DNA from: Clostridium folliculivorans
Lineage (GTDB): Bacteria; Bacillota; Clostridia; Clostridiales; Clostridiaceae
NCBI RefSeq assembly: GCF_024341905.1
Contig: NZ_BQXY01000002.1
Span: forward strand, 1 to 64,000
Length of the DNA stretch: 64,000 nucleotides
Direction: 5' to 3'
The notes beneath the pieces are model-generated. The model was not told the origin of the DNA. It searched no databases and worked only from the letters and a program-made list of their open reading frames with translations. The position numbers were made by a program, and so were the translations under genes. Positions 26,939 to 35,558 of the stretch are shown piece by piece (position 1 is the first letter of the stretch; every line of letters begins with the position of its first letter).

Positions 26939-27036
26939 GGATGCACCCACTTCATGACAAAAGTATATTTTCAAATTCTCCTCTCAGAACTAATATAAGT
27001 TTTGATAATAGTTCTAAGATTGAAGTGGTACATCTT
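26939..27036. repeat. Palindromic interspersed repeat (GATGTACCACTTC type)
   Basis: GGATGCACCCACTTCATG at the left is inverted relative to TTGAAGTGGTACATC at the right. It has AATTCTCCTCTCAGAAC and an ATAATAGTTCT arm inside. It lies 45 bases upstream of the holin gene. The rest of 26565-26938 shows no gene. Confidence 0.65.
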
Positions 27037-27081
27037 TAATTAAATATTGAAATCGTATATTTTATTAAAGGAGGGAATAAA

Positions 27082-27366
27082 ATGGACATTGAAAAATTTG
27101 TTCCTGAACAGTTGATGATTTTGGTGGCAGCATTATATGTCATTGGAATGTGCTTAAAAGCTACACCTAAAGTGCAGGATTGGTTGATACCGTGGATACT
27201 AATTGTGATTGGAATAATTGGATCAATAGCATTGCAACAAGGCTTTACTGCGTTAGCGTTTTTTCAAGGCATAGTTTCTGCTGGATTAGCAGTTCTTAGT
27301 AATCAACTAGTGAAGCAAACTTTAAATAGGGATGATTCTAGCAAAAATAGTAATGATAAAGTGTAG
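27082..27366 (+). CDS. Holin-like protein (Hol44-type)
   Basis: This 94-aa protein has three hydrophobic segments (residues ~8-25, 32-52 and 55-75) and a charged tail. KFVPEQLMILVAALYVIGM followed by LKATPKVQDWLIPWIL is characteristic of the Hol44 phage holin family of clostridia. AAAGGAGGG precedes the ATG. No endolysin is nearby; the next gene, 20 bases downstream, encodes an acyltransferase-like protein. Such solitary holins can serve protein or peptide export, but that is not shown here. Confidence 0.75.
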   Translation: MDIEKFVPEQLMILVAALYVIGMCLKATPKVQDWLIPWILIVIGIIGSIALQQGFTALAFFQGIVSAGLAVLSNQLVKQTLNRDDSSKNSNDKV

Positions 27367-27385
27367 AAAGTAAGGCGAATTTGTT

Positions 27386-28642
27386 ATGAGGTTTAAATCA
27401 GAAGCTTTTGATGTATTTCAATTTTTATCAGAAGAGTATAAATATAATGACCATCAGCTTCATTGCGTATTACAATTTAAAGGGAAAGTAGAAGAAAAGA
27501 TTTTAGAAAGAGCAATTAATTTGAGTTTTAAGGCAATACCAATACTCTCTAGCAAATATGTAGAGGATACAAAGAGGCCTTATTGGGAGAGTTGTGATTT
27601 CAAAGAAGTCAACGATTATTTGATAGTTACCAAGGATAAAAGTAGTTTTGATGATTTTATTGTTATACCTACTAATGAGTTTAATGGTCCACAAGTGAGA
27701 TTTTGTTTATACGGCGGCACTATTTGTATGTTAGCCGTAATAATGAATCATATGATTTGTGATGCCGCTGGATTTAAACAGTATATATATTTATTAAGTG
27801 ACTTATATTCAAAATTATATAAAGACAATAACTATGTTCTAGACAAAAAAATAAATGGCACAAGGAGCATTAATATAATTACTGATAACATTTCTAGTTT
27901 TACAAAAATGAAAATATTGACCTCAAGAAAGATAGTAAGTAATAAAACTGGTCATCTAAAGTTTCCTATTAGCCATAACTCTGATAAAAAACCTTTCATT
28001 AAAAAATATATAATTTCAAAAGATAGATATATTAAAATTAAAGATTACTGTCAGAAAAATAATTTTACCATAAATGATGTTTTTTTGGCTGCGTATTATA
28101 GGGTTATGTTTAATATACTGAAGGTAAAGCACAATGATAAATTAAATATAGCAATAATGATTGATATGAGAAGACATCTAAAGAATAAAACTATTGACTC
28201 GCTTTGTAATCTTGCATCATCTGTTGTTACAGGAATTGAATATTGTGAAAAAGATAATTTTTTTGAAACAGCCTGTAAAGTGAAAAATGATGTGGATTTA
28301 AAGAAAAATAGTTATTTTGGAATGAAAGGTTTCTTGGAAATAGAGTTAGCTTTCAAGATTTTAAGTTATAAGACTATAAAGAAACTCTTAAAAAAGCACT
28401 TTAATAACCCGGTGATAGGAATGACGAATATAGGTATATTAGATAAGCGGAAGCTTAAGTTTGGTAACACAGAAGTTGAACAAGCTTTTATGTGTGGATC
28501 GATAAAGTATGCACCTTATTTTCAGTTGGCTTTAAGCAGTTTTGATGATACAGTTACTTTAACTGTGAATCTTTTTGGAGATATGAATGATCAAGTAACA
28601 GTAAATGATTTTTTACTACAGATTGTAGATGAACTTCCATAA
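27386..28642 (+). CDS. Condensation-domain-fold acyltransferase-like protein
   Basis: This 418-aa protein resembles the chloramphenicol-acetyltransferase/condensation superfamily. NHMICDAAGF (~112-121) occupies the catalytic HHxxxDG position, with Asn in place of the first His, while the second His and the Asp are kept. Near the C-terminus is an LNIAIMIDMRRHLKN beta/turn region, typical of alcohol acetyltransferase or PapA-like members, and GMTNIGIL. It could acylate a small alcohol, lipid or peptide; the substrate is unknown. There is no signal peptide. The weak upstream site (TAAGG) and 20-base gap suggest co-transcription with the holin gene. Confidence 0.7.
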   Translation: MRFKSEAFDVFQFLSEEYKYNDHQLHCVLQFKGKVEEKILERAINLSFKAIPILSSKYVEDTKRPYWESCDFKEVNDYLIVTKDKSSFDDFIVIPTNEFNGPQVRFCLYGGTICMLAVIMNHMICDAAGFKQYIYLLSDLYSKLYKDNNYVLDKKINGTRSINIITDNISSFTKMKILTSRKIVSNKTGHLKFPISHNSDKKPFIKKYIISKDRYIKIKDYCQKNNFTINDVFLAAYYRVMFNILKVKHNDKLNIAIMIDMRRHLKNKTIDSLCNLASSVVTGIEYCEKDNFFETACKVKNDVDLKKNSYFGMKGFLEIELAFKILSYKTIKKLLKKHFNNPVIGMTNIGILDKRKLKFGNTEVEQAFMCGSIKYAPYFQLALSSFDDTVTLTVNLFGDMNDQVTVNDFLLQIVDELP

Positions 28643-28766
28643 ATATGATTAGGTAACAGTATTAAGTTTAGACATAGACTAAATACTGTAATTAAAGAAT
28701 TATAATAGAGTTTTATATGATAGTAATAGAAATTTTTAAGATATGAAAAGAATATATAAAATTATT

Positions 28767-28804
28767 AAAGCCTCTAAAAAACATTACTGTTTTTTAGAGG
28801 CTTT
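28767..28804. terminator. Bidirectional terminator, 16-bp stem
   Basis: AAAGCCTCTAAAAAAC (28767-28782) pairs perfectly with GTTTTTTAGAGGCTTT (28789-28804). It separates the convergent acyltransferase-like gene and the minus-strand 28833-29150 gene. Confidence 0.85.
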
Positions 28805-28832
28805 AAGTGACTAAAGATATTATTAATTAAAG

Positions 28833-29150
28833 TTAATCAAAATTTAGTGAGTTAATATCATTTAGCCCCTGATAAACTTCTTCTCTAGAAAAGTTGTTTT
28901 TAATTAGGTCCTCGTCGCTTTTTTCTAAAAGCATGTTATAAAATTTAATACCAACATCTTGTATTGATTTAGTCTTATTTTTCTCTAGCTCTTCAAAGAG
29001 AAGATTCTCAGCTTTATTATATTCACCTTCATAAACCATGCGTTTTAACAACAATTGGAGTAAATCAGTAGACCCAATATTGTTTAGGTCTGAGTTATCC
29101 ATAGCTTTTGCCTGTTTTTCATCATCTTTTTTTGATCTTAAAAATCCCAT
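28833..29150 (-). CDS. DUF6483-like small protein
   Basis: ATG at 29150 gives 105 aa and has GGCGG upstream; the longer frame is unsupported. The sequence begins MGFLRSKKDDEKQAKAM and is helical. LLKRMVYEGEYNKAENLLF looks like a TPR-like helix pair, and the end (FYNMLLEKSDEDLIKNNFS, then REEVYQGL) matches my memory of a Firmicutes family of unknown function (DUF6483). No function is assigned. It is divergent from the permease gene at 29286, with a palindrome between them. Confidence 0.6.
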   Translation of the reverse strand: MGFLRSKKDDEKQAKAMDNSDLNNIGSTDLLQLLLKRMVYEGEYNKAENLLFEELEKNKTKSIQDVGIKFYNMLLEKSDEDLIKNNFSREEVYQGLNDINSLNFD

Positions 29151-29217
29151 AAAAACACCGCCATCTATTTTATTAAATATTATAGACAATATTTTATCAT
29201 AAATCAATTTTCTTACG

Positions 29218-29245
29218 AAGTGTTTCATATAAAGATGAAACACTT
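29218..29245. promoter_or_regulatory. Perfect 11-bp palindrome between divergent genes
   Basis: AAGTGTTTCAT (29218-29228) is inverted at 29235-29245 (ATGAAACACTT) around six bases. It lies between the starts of 28833-29150 (minus) and 29286 (plus), so it is a plausible operator. It may instead be part of the adjoining repeat end. Confidence 0.35.
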
Positions 29246-29267
29246 TAATCTGAAAATATAAGTTTTA

Positions 29268-29287
29268 CTATGAAGTGGTATATCCAT
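29268..29287 (+). repeat. Half-copy of the GAAGTGGTACATC repeat abutting a start codon
   Basis: ATGAAGTGGTATATCCATGA matches the right end of the interspersed repeat family. The permease ATG at 29286 lies within it, and no ribosome binding site remains upstream of that ATG. Confidence 0.55.
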
Positions 29288-29951
29288 GAATATTAATTGG
29301 CAATTTATAACAAGTAACTTGTCTTTATACGAAAAAGCAGCATGGCTTACACTTAAGCTAGCTTTTTGGGGTATATTGGCATCTATTATAATCGGACTTA
29401 TCTGTTCTGTAATACTTTATTATAAAGTTAAAGTACTAGATATGATTGTACGAGCTTATGTAGAATTATCTCGTAATACTACTTTGCTAATACAATTATT
29501 TTTCTTATATTACGGGTTAACTAAATTGGGAGTAACGTTAAGTGGAACAGCATGTGCAATTATAGGACTGTCCTTTCTTGGTGGAAGTTATATGGCTGAA
29601 GCTTTTAGAGGTGGGATAGAAGCTGTTAGTAAAACACAAATAGAATCTGGTCTTAGTATAGGGCTTACAAAATCTCAATTGGCTAGATATGTAATACTGC
29701 TTCAAGCCTATTCGGTAAGTGTACCTGCTATTGGAGCTAACTGTATATTTCTTTTAAAAGAAACTTCAATATTTAGTGCTATAGCAATAGTGGACTTGAT
29801 GAATGTTACAAAGGATTTAATAGGACTTTATTATCAGACATTTGAATCATTATTTATGTTAGTAGTATCGTATTTAATAATATTATTGCCTCTGTCCCTT
29901 CTTTTGACATGGCTAGAAAGGAAGGTAAGATATGCAGAATTCGGTAATTAG
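29286..29951 (+). CDS. Amino-acid ABC transporter permease (HisM/GlnP type)
   Basis: This 221-aa protein has five hydrophobic segments. The polar amino-acid permease pattern is present: ARVYVELSRNTTLLIQLFFLY-like AYVELSRNTTLLIQL, then an EAA loop reading GGIEAVSKTQIESGLSIGLT. It should form half of the membrane channel for an amino-acid importer. Its 3' end overlaps the next permease by 20 bases, as in normal operons. A solute-binding protein gene would be expected upstream but is absent; a repeat end replaces the leader and no ribosome binding site is visible. Probably a poorly expressed remnant. Confidence 0.8.
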   Translation: MNINWQFITSNLSLYEKAAWLTLKLAFWGILASIIIGLICSVILYYKVKVLDMIVRAYVELSRNTTLLIQLFFLYYGLTKLGVTLSGTACAIIGLSFLGGSYMAEAFRGGIEAVSKTQIESGLSIGLTKSQLARYVILLQAYSVSVPAIGANCIFLLKETSIFSAIAIVDLMNVTKDLIGLYYQTFESLFMLVVSYLIILLPLSLLLTWLERKVRYAEFGN

Positions 29952-30363
29952 TGCTATTTTTGAAGGAAACAATTTTATAAGACTTTTGGGTGGATTGCTA
30001 GTAACAGCTAGAATAGCATTTATCTCAATAATAATTGGATCGGCTTTGGGTATTGTTTTGGGATTACTTAGAACTACTAAGTATAAGGCGATAAGATTTG
30101 TTTTGAGACTATATTTAGAGATATTTAGAATAATATCAACATTAGTGTGGTTGTTTATACTTCACTTTGGAGTTACTGCAGCTCTGGATATACAGATAGA
30201 TGGCGAAGTGGTATCTATAATAGTTTTTAGTTTATGGGGTGCTGCTGAGATGAGTGATATAGTAAGAGGAGCTTTGGAATCTTTGCCTAAACATCAATTA
30301 GAATCAGGAAAAGCATTAGGGTTAATCATCCGACGCTCTTTAGATGAACAACTCTATGATTGA
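29932..30363 (+). pseudogene. Truncated second amino-acid ABC permease
   Basis: Residues 1-130 read as a HisM-type permease (GGLLVTARIAFISIIIG, YLEIFRIISTLVWLFIL, then the EAA loop GALESLPKHQLESGKALGL). After ALGL, at about 30320, the sequence enters the 444-bp repeat element, which supplies twelve unrelated residues (IIRRSLDEQLYD) and a stop. The missing ~85 residues include the last membrane helices. No ATPase gene follows, so the operon was cut here. With the missing solute-binding protein, the transporter is almost certainly dead. Confidence 0.88.
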
Positions 30364-30763
30364 ATTTATATTTTTAGGAGTAGAGTTGTTCATCCTTAAT
30401 GAGCTTACGCAAAGAATTAATATGATTTTGTCATATTCCATGGCTAAAACTGTAAACTCACTACGTTCGAACAGTACAGTTTTACTTTTTAATAATCAAT
30501 ACTTTTTATAAATCTTTCATATCTTAAATTTAAGAAAATAAAAAGGTTATTTGATTAAAAAGTAAAAAGTAAAAATATATCGCCTGCCAGAATTTCTTCA
30601 CATACGTTCAGAAAAGGCAGATGCTTAAAAAAATCACTAATAAAGAACGATTAGCGATTTTTTAGATCCATTCCATCTGAAAAAATCATTTAATTCTAGT
30701 TTCTCGCTCATATAGCGTCTCCTTTATAACCAATCAATTTCAACAATAGTCTTAAACATAGCC
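30320..30763. mobile_element. Miniature inverted-repeat element, left-truncated copy
   Basis: This segment is nearly identical to 63285-63730. It keeps the right terminal repeat (TAACCAATCAATTTCAAC at 30727-30744, ending ACATAGCC at 30763) but lacks the left one. It begins abruptly at GGTTAATC inside the permease gene, so insertion was followed by, or accompanied by, a deletion. It contains hairpins (GATGAACAACTCTA/TAGAGTTGTTCATC) and no transposase gene. Confidence 0.85.
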
Positions 30764-30804
30764 GAAATAAAAAATAAATGGGAAATAGTATTTATAAATT
30801 ATAA

Positions 30805-30825
30805 TATGAAGTAGTTTATCTATAA
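30805..30825. repeat. Half-copy of TAAACTACTTC repeat end
   Basis: ATGAAGTAGTTTATCTATAA matches one end of the repeats at 13692 and 19338; no partner arm is seen nearby. Confidence 0.5.
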
Positions 30826-30991
30826 TAATACATTTCAAATAATTACATTATAAAGTAGTGAGAGTGTTTATGAAATTTAAATAGCTTGAAAGGACAATAG
30901 TTGTTATTCTATAATTAATGGATAATATAGATAAATCAGTTCCAAATCAACATATAATATATTTAAAATCAAAATGGAGGTGGGACACATA

Positions 30992-31522
30992 TTGGAGAAT
31001 ATTGCAGTTGTGAATAGCAACGATGAGATAGTAGGATATAAAGAAAAAATGTTAGTACATGAGGAAGGTATATTGCATAGAGCTTTTTCAGTATTACTTT
31101 TTAATTCAAAAAATGAAATGCTGTTGCAGAGAAGGAGTTTTTCAAAATATCACTCACCAGGAGAATGGACTAATGCTTGTTGCAGCCATCAGAAAGAGAA
31201 TGAAACTATTAAAGAAGCTGCTATTAGAAGACTTTATGAAGAACTAGGAATTAATGATGCTGTAATTGAAGAAGAATTTGTTTTTCATTATAAATGCCAA
31301 TTTGATAACAAATTATGGGAAAATGAAATTGATCATGTTTTTATTGGTAGATATGATAACAATGTTGAATATTTTAACCTAGATGAAGTGCACGAAGTTA
31401 GATGGATTTCAGTGTCAGAGCTATTAAAATTAATTAAAGAAAAACCTGAAGAGTTCACTTACTGGTTTAAAATTCTAATTAGTAAAGCAGAAGAGTTGAA
31501 AAAATTGTACATTAATTATTAA
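30992..31522 (+). CDS. idi: Isopentenyl-diphosphate delta-isomerase, type I
   Basis: TTG at 30992 is preferred because GGAGGTGG (30976-30983) overlaps the earlier ATG at 30974; the product is 176 aa, normal for type I Idi. It has the HRAFSVLLFN entry and the catalytic Cys region WTNACCSH. A Nudix-like helix with EAAIRRLYEELG follows, then ENEIDHVF with the catalytic Glu pair. It interconverts isopentenyl and dimethylallyl diphosphate using a divalent metal. No other isoprenoid gene is adjacent. Firmicutes with the MEP pathway do not strictly need Idi. Confidence 0.9.
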   Translation: MENIAVVNSNDEIVGYKEKMLVHEEGILHRAFSVLLFNSKNEMLLQRRSFSKYHSPGEWTNACCSHQKENETIKEAAIRRLYEELGINDAVIEEEFVFHYKCQFDNKLWENEIDHVFIGRYDNNVEYFNLDEVHEVRWISVSELLKLIKEKPEEFTYWFKILISKAEELKKLYINY

Positions 31523-31541
31523 TTAAATTAATAATTAATGT
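31509..31541 (+). terminator. Hairpin overlapping the idi stop codon
   Basis: ACATTAATTATT and AATAATTAATGT are perfect inverted repeats, 12 bp, spanning the last codons of idi. There is no clear T run, so termination or mRNA stabilisation are both possible. Confidence 0.45.
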
Positions 31542-31844
31542 ATAATTCTTCTACATATTGAGGCATAATAATCAATGTAATGTAGCATCTTCTTATAAGT
31601 TTTATTCTTTGTAGTTTTAAAATATTTAAGTTACGAAATTATAACTTTAGAAGATTTATACACTAATAACCAAAATGAACTCTTCTGAAAGCTAATTAGA
31701 AATCAAGGTAACCTAGTACATAGTAAAGAAATAATGGATTAAAATGCAAATTATCATCCATAAGGAATGGCTGGTTACATCGGAATTTTATTAGTGAAAT
31801 GTTCCAGAGAGTTTAAAAAAATAAAATTTCGGAGGTTCAAAATT
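31542..31844 (+). promoter_or_regulatory. Leader region of the cold-shock gene
   Basis: About 300 bases without an ORF precede cspA. A long untranslated leader is usual for cold-shock genes, where the mRNA folding is temperature dependent. I see short complementary stretches but no single dominant fold, so this is offered on position only. Confidence 0.35.
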
Positions 31845-32045
31845 ATGAATGGTACAGTTAAATGGTTTAATCCAGAAAAAGGATTTGGATTCATCACAGG
31901 AGATGATGGAAAAGATGTGTTTGCACACTTTTCACAAATAAATGCTGAAGGCTACAAATCTCTTGAAGAAGGCCAAAAAGTATCTTTTGACGTTGCTCAA
32001 GGTCCAAAAGGCCCACAAGCAGAAAACATTACCCTAGCTAGATAG
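31845..32045 (+). CDS. cspA: Cold-shock protein (CspA family)
   Basis: ATG at 31845 follows GGAGG by 8 bases; 66 aa, the usual size. It begins [18 protein letters not shown] with RNP1 (KGFGFIT) and has RNP2 VFAHFS at ~26-31. Single-domain OB-fold RNA and single-stranded DNA chaperone. The longer upstream frame is not used. A strong terminator follows eight bases after the stop. Confidence 0.95.
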   Translation: MNGTVKWFNPEKGFGFITGDDGKDVFAHFSQINAEGYKSLEEGQKVSFDVAQGPKGPQAENITLAR

Positions 32046-32052
32046 ATAGCGG

Positions 32053-32089
32053 AAATCCCCTTAAAGTGTGTACTTTAAGGGGATTTTAG
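32053..32089 (+). terminator. Terminator after cspA
   Basis: AATCCCCTTAAAGT pairs with ACTTTAAGGGGATT around a 4-base loop, followed by TTAG. Stem of 14 bp. Confidence 0.85.
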
Positions 32090-32265
32090 TAATAACTTAT
32101 ATTGAAGTTTTACAAATAAAGAAATAGAAATTTCCAAAAATCTAAATGATAATTTAATTCCATATGTAGTTAATAAAACTATCAACTTAGTTTTATAGTG
32201 TAGACCTAGGATATACATAATATTATGAAAAAGTATATTCATAGCTTTTATTTTTTGTGATTTAG

Positions 32266-33141
32266 TTATTTAATCCAAAATGGTTGAGTCCAAGCCATGC
32301 AACCATCTTCTCTATTAATTTCAACCCGTACATATTTCTCATTCCCTAATACAGTAAATTCAGCTTCATGACCATAAACTTCTTTTAGAACTTCGCCTCC
32401 ATAACCTATAAATTTGAAAACTACTGGGAGGTTATGATGCTTAAGTTCCAGATTTAGTCTATTGTCAACGGCTTCGATTTTATTTAAGAAAATTCCAGTA
32501 GAACTATAGAAACTTCCTTTTCTCAAAGATTCCATTATTGATGTAGAACTTTTTTCTTCACATAAAGCCATATTAAAAGCACAGCCACAACGTTGGAATA
32601 CATGCATATCATCGTTTGCGAATCCGAATACTTTTTTACCATTTGATAAAAGATTGTCCCATAAATCGGTAGCTAAAGATCTTCCCTTATTGTCAAATTT
32701 AACATTATTATTATAAATTTCTAATCCAGTATATCCATTAAGCTGTAGTAATTTTTCTATAGGCCAATAATTATCCTCATAAACATGAGGATGGCATATT
32801 ATATTTAATCCGCCTTGATCATTTACTGTATTAAAGAGCTGTTGATGATTATCATAATTTCGTTCATCGTCACAGTAACTTTTAATATTTATACCGAGAG
32901 TTTGATAATCTCTATATTTATATTCAGTTCCAGGGAAAACAATTATATCTTCGTAACTTTCATTAAGTTCTGTTAGCATACAGTGATCTGTAATAGCCAA
33001 GAAATCATATTTCATTTTATAAGATTTGTACATATCTATTACTGTCTCTAAAGAGTAGTGACCACATTTACTGTTTTCAGTATGAGTATGTAAGTTTCCT
33101 TTAAGCCACACCCCAGTAGACAGGTAAGGATTAATTATCAT
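32266..33141 (-). CDS. PHP-domain metal-dependent hydrolase-like protein
   Basis: ATG at 33141 has CAGGAGG upstream; 291 aa. PHP metal ligands are visible: GNLHTHTENS, FLAITDHCML, PGTEYKY, and later ICHPHVYEDN and GFANDDMHVF. The family hydrolyses phosphoester bonds using a trinuclear metal site; histidinol-phosphatase and 3',5'-nucleotide phosphatases belong to it. The substrate here is unknown. The C-terminal ~70 residues form an added beta-rich segment. It is transcribed away from xylA and separated from it by two palindromic repeats. Confidence 0.8.
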   Translation of the reverse strand: MIINPYLSTGVWLKGNLHTHTENSKCGHYSLETVIDMYKSYKMKYDFLAITDHCMLTELNESYEDIIVFPGTEYKYRDYQTLGINIKSYCDDERNYDNHQQLFNTVNDQGGLNIICHPHVYEDNYWPIEKLLQLNGYTGLEIYNNNVKFDNKGRSLATDLWDNLLSNGKKVFGFANDDMHVFQRCGCAFNMALCEEKSSTSIMESLRKGSFYSSTGIFLNKIEAVDNRLNLELKHHNLPVVFKFIGYGGEVLKEVYGHEAEFTVLGNEKYVRVEINREDGCMAWTQPFWIK

Positions 33142-33208
33142 AAGTTTACCTCCTGATGAGTCTATATTTTGAAATATACTATTCAAGTTTAAAAACTTGA
33201 ATATATAT

Positions 33209-33310
33209 GGATGTACCACTTCGTAATAAAACTTATTATTTTTAAATTCTCTCACCAGAAACTGTGAGAGTTTTAAAAATAGATTTCGGTTCGAAGCAGC
33301 ACATCTATAG
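33209..33310. repeat. Palindromic interspersed repeat (GATGTACCACTTC type)
   Basis: GGATGTACCACTTCG at the left and CGAAGCAGCACATCTATAG at the right are inverted. CTCTCAC/GTGAGAG forms an inner hairpin with TTTTTAAA/TTTAAAAA arms. The sequence is almost identical to 59953-60054. Confidence 0.8.
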
Positions 33311-33413
33311 ATAAACCAGTTCTAAATAGAATTTATAAATCAAGTTAGATACCATTAATAGTTAAATTAGTATCTAATAAATTTTAATGTATAGAACTGG
33401 TACAACCATAGTA
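33303..33413. repeat. Palindromic repeat, CCAGTTC variant, adjoining the previous one
   Basis: CTATAGATAAACCAGTTC at the left is inverted, with changes, relative to GAACTGGTACAACCATAG at the right. Inside, AGATACCATTAATAG and TTAGTATCTAATA form a second pair. Confidence 0.6.
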
Positions 33414-33543
33414 TAACTTTATTATATATCACTAAAAATAATTAGTAAAATTAATGGGAGATAATATATAATGTCATATTTCTCTTAAGTTAAACTAATA
33501 TTTGAAAATTAAAAAACTTATTAAAACTACTTTATAAAACCAC

Positions 33544-33572
33544 TTGAAAAAGTTTTTTTACAATGATATACT
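33544..33572 (+). promoter_or_regulatory. Sigma-A promoter of xylA
   Basis: TTGAAA (33544-33549), a 17-base spacer, and TATACT (33567-33572) make a near-consensus promoter. It lies about 50 bases before the xylA start, so the leader is short. I do not see a clear XylR operator next to it. Confidence 0.7.
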
Positions 33573-33629
33573 TTAGTAAAAGATTGGTAATATAAATAAT
33601 AAATAAAATGGGAATGAGAGGTTAGAAGA

Positions 33630-34952
33630 ATGAGAGAGTATTTTCCAAACATATCTAAGATAGCATTTGAAGGTCCAAAGTCAACAAACCCATATTCATT
33701 TAAATACTACGATCCTGAGGAAGTAGTAGGAAATAAAAAAATGAAGGAACATTTAAGATTTGCAGTATCATATTGGCATACATTAACTGCAAATGGATCA
33801 GATCCTTTTGGTGTCGGAACTATGCTTCGTCCTTGGGACAATGTAAACGATTCTATGGAACTTGCTAAAGCAAGAATGGAAGCTGCTTTTGAATTAATGG
33901 ATAAGCTAAATATTGAATATTTTTGTTTTCATGATAGGGATATTGCGCCAGAAGGAAATAGCCTAGCTGAGACTAATGAAAACTTAGACAAGTTAGTGGC
34001 TTATTGCAAAGAATTAATGAAGAAATATAATAAAAAATTGTTATGGGGAACTGCTAATTGTTTCTCTAATCCAAGATATGTACATGGAGCAGGTACTTCA
34101 TGTAATGCAGATGTTTTTGCATATACAGCTGCTCAAATTAAAAAAGCTATTGAGGTAACAAAAGAATTAGGTGGAGAAAATTATGTTTTCTGGGGTGGAA
34201 GAGAAGGTTATGAAACTCTTCTAAATACTGACATGGAATTAGAGCTTGATAACTTTGCTAGACTTCTTCAAATGGCTGTAGATTATGCTAAAGAAATAGG
34301 ATTCACTGGACAATTTTTAATTGAACCAAAGCCAATGGAACCAACAAAGCACCAATATGATTTTGACACAGCTACGGTATTAGCATTCTTAAGAAAATAT
34401 AAATTAGATAAATATTTTAAGATAAATATTGAAGCAAACCATGCAACTTTAGCTGGTCATACTTTCCAGCATGAACTGCATGTAGCAAGAATAAATGATG
34501 TGCTTGGAAGTGTAGATGCAAATCAAGGAGATCCTAATTTGGGATGGGATACAGATCAATTTCCTACTAATGTTTATGACACAACTCTAGCTATGTATGA
34601 GATACTTAAGAATAACGGTATTGCACCTGGTGGTTTAAATTTTGATGCTAAGGTAAGAAGAGCATCTTTCGAACCAGAAGATCTATTTTTAGCTTATATA
34701 GCTGGAATGGATACTTTTGCAAAAGGGTTAAGAGTAGCTCATAAATTATTAGAGGATAAAGTCCTAGAAAATAATATGAAAGAGCGATATGCAAGCTTTG
34801 AAGGTGGAATTGGAAAAGATATAGTTGAAGGTAATGTTGGATTCAAGGAATTAGAAAAGTACGCTTTGGAAAATAATAAAATTTCTAATAAATCTGGAAG
34901 ACAAGAGATGCTTGAGGCTATTGTTAATCAATATATATTTGAAGATAAATAG
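33630..34952 (+). CDS. xylA: Xylose isomerase
   Basis: This 440-aa protein is full length for class II xylose isomerase. Signatures: [12 protein letters not shown] with the catalytic His-Asp (~100-111), [10 protein letters not shown] (~188-197), the metal ligands in [16 protein letters not shown] (~232-247), [17 protein letters not shown] (~268-284) and [18 protein letters not shown] (~294-314). It converts D-xylose to D-xylulose. GAGAGG precedes the ATG. No xylulokinase or transporter is adjacent. It stands just before the xyloglucan-type cluster, whose alpha-xylosidase would release its substrate. Confidence 0.97.
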   Translation: MREYFPNISKIAFEGPKSTNPYSFKYYDPEEVVGNKKMKEHLRFAVSYWHTLTANGSDPFGVGTMLRPWDNVNDSMELAKARMEAAFELMDKLNIEYFCFHDRDIAPEGNSLAETNENLDKLVAYCKELMKKYNKKLLWGTANCFSNPRYVHGAGTSCNADVFAYTAAQIKKAIEVTKELGGENYVFWGGREGYETLLNTDMELELDNFARLLQMAVDYAKEIGFTGQFLIEPKPMEPTKHQYDFDTATVLAFLRKYKLDKYFKINIEANHATLAGHTFQHELHVARINDVLGSVDANQGDPNLGWDTDQFPTNVYDTTLAMYEILKNNGIAPGGLNFDAKVRRASFEPEDLFLAYIAGMDTFAKGLRVAHKLLEDKVLENNMKERYASFEGGIGKDIVEGNVGFKELEKYALENNKISNKSGRQEMLEAIVNQYIFEDK

Positions 34953-35018
34953 ATTTTCTTGAATATAAATAAGAGATATATTTGAGTAGCGTTTAACTTA
35001 AATTAAATCAATTAAAAA

Positions 35019-35113
35019 GATGTACCACTTCGTATTTAATTTTATATTTTTAAATTTCATCACTTGAACACCAGTGAGTTTTAAAAATAAATGAGGATCG
35101 AAGTGGTACATAC
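35019..35113. repeat. Palindromic interspersed repeat (GATGTACCACTTC type)
   Basis: GATGTACCACTTCGTA (from 35019) is inverted relative to GATCGAAGTGGTACATA (to ~35112), with a TTTTTAAA...TTTAAAAA inner arm and CACTTGAACACCAGTG at the tip. It lies 67 bases after xylA and might act as a terminator-like hairpin. Confidence 0.75.
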
Positions 35114-35558
35114 TATATATAGATAATATGTCAATAAAGCATAAATAGCTAAGAGAACTATCAAATTAGTTTTATAGTATAGAACTGAGATATCTATTTA
35201 TCTATAATGATATCTCACTATAAGTAGGAAATACTTAGTAGCTGAAACGGAATGGACAATAATGGAATAGGTATTATAGGGGACATTAAAACCTCCCATT
35301 GGAAATAGAAATGAATTATGAGTTGTCGTAGTAGTTGAAGTGAAAACGTTATATTTGATATAATTAAGATGATTATTAAGATTATGTAAAAAATTAAACT
35401 TTTAGCTACAAATACTTAAAAGTCGAAATTATCTTTGACCAATCTTCTTAGATATATGATGGGAAATGAATAGGAACAAAAAACACTGAACAAAGTCAAT
35501 TTAGCAATTTTTTATACAAATTAACGTTATATTAAGTGTACAAAGGAATGATAGAGCA
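35114..35558. other. Intergenic region upstream of the ROK regulator
   Basis: It holds AACTATCAAATTAGTTTTATAG (from ~35158), which is similar to a stretch near 32178, and TGAAAACGTTAT at ~35342, which is close to a cre half. No ORF is supported. The promoter of the ROK gene should lie in the 3' part. Confidence 0.4.

Noticed and set aside
27082..27366. Prophage remnant around the holin genes
   Set aside because: No integrase, capsid, terminase or endolysin gene is nearby; neighbouring genes are chromosomal.
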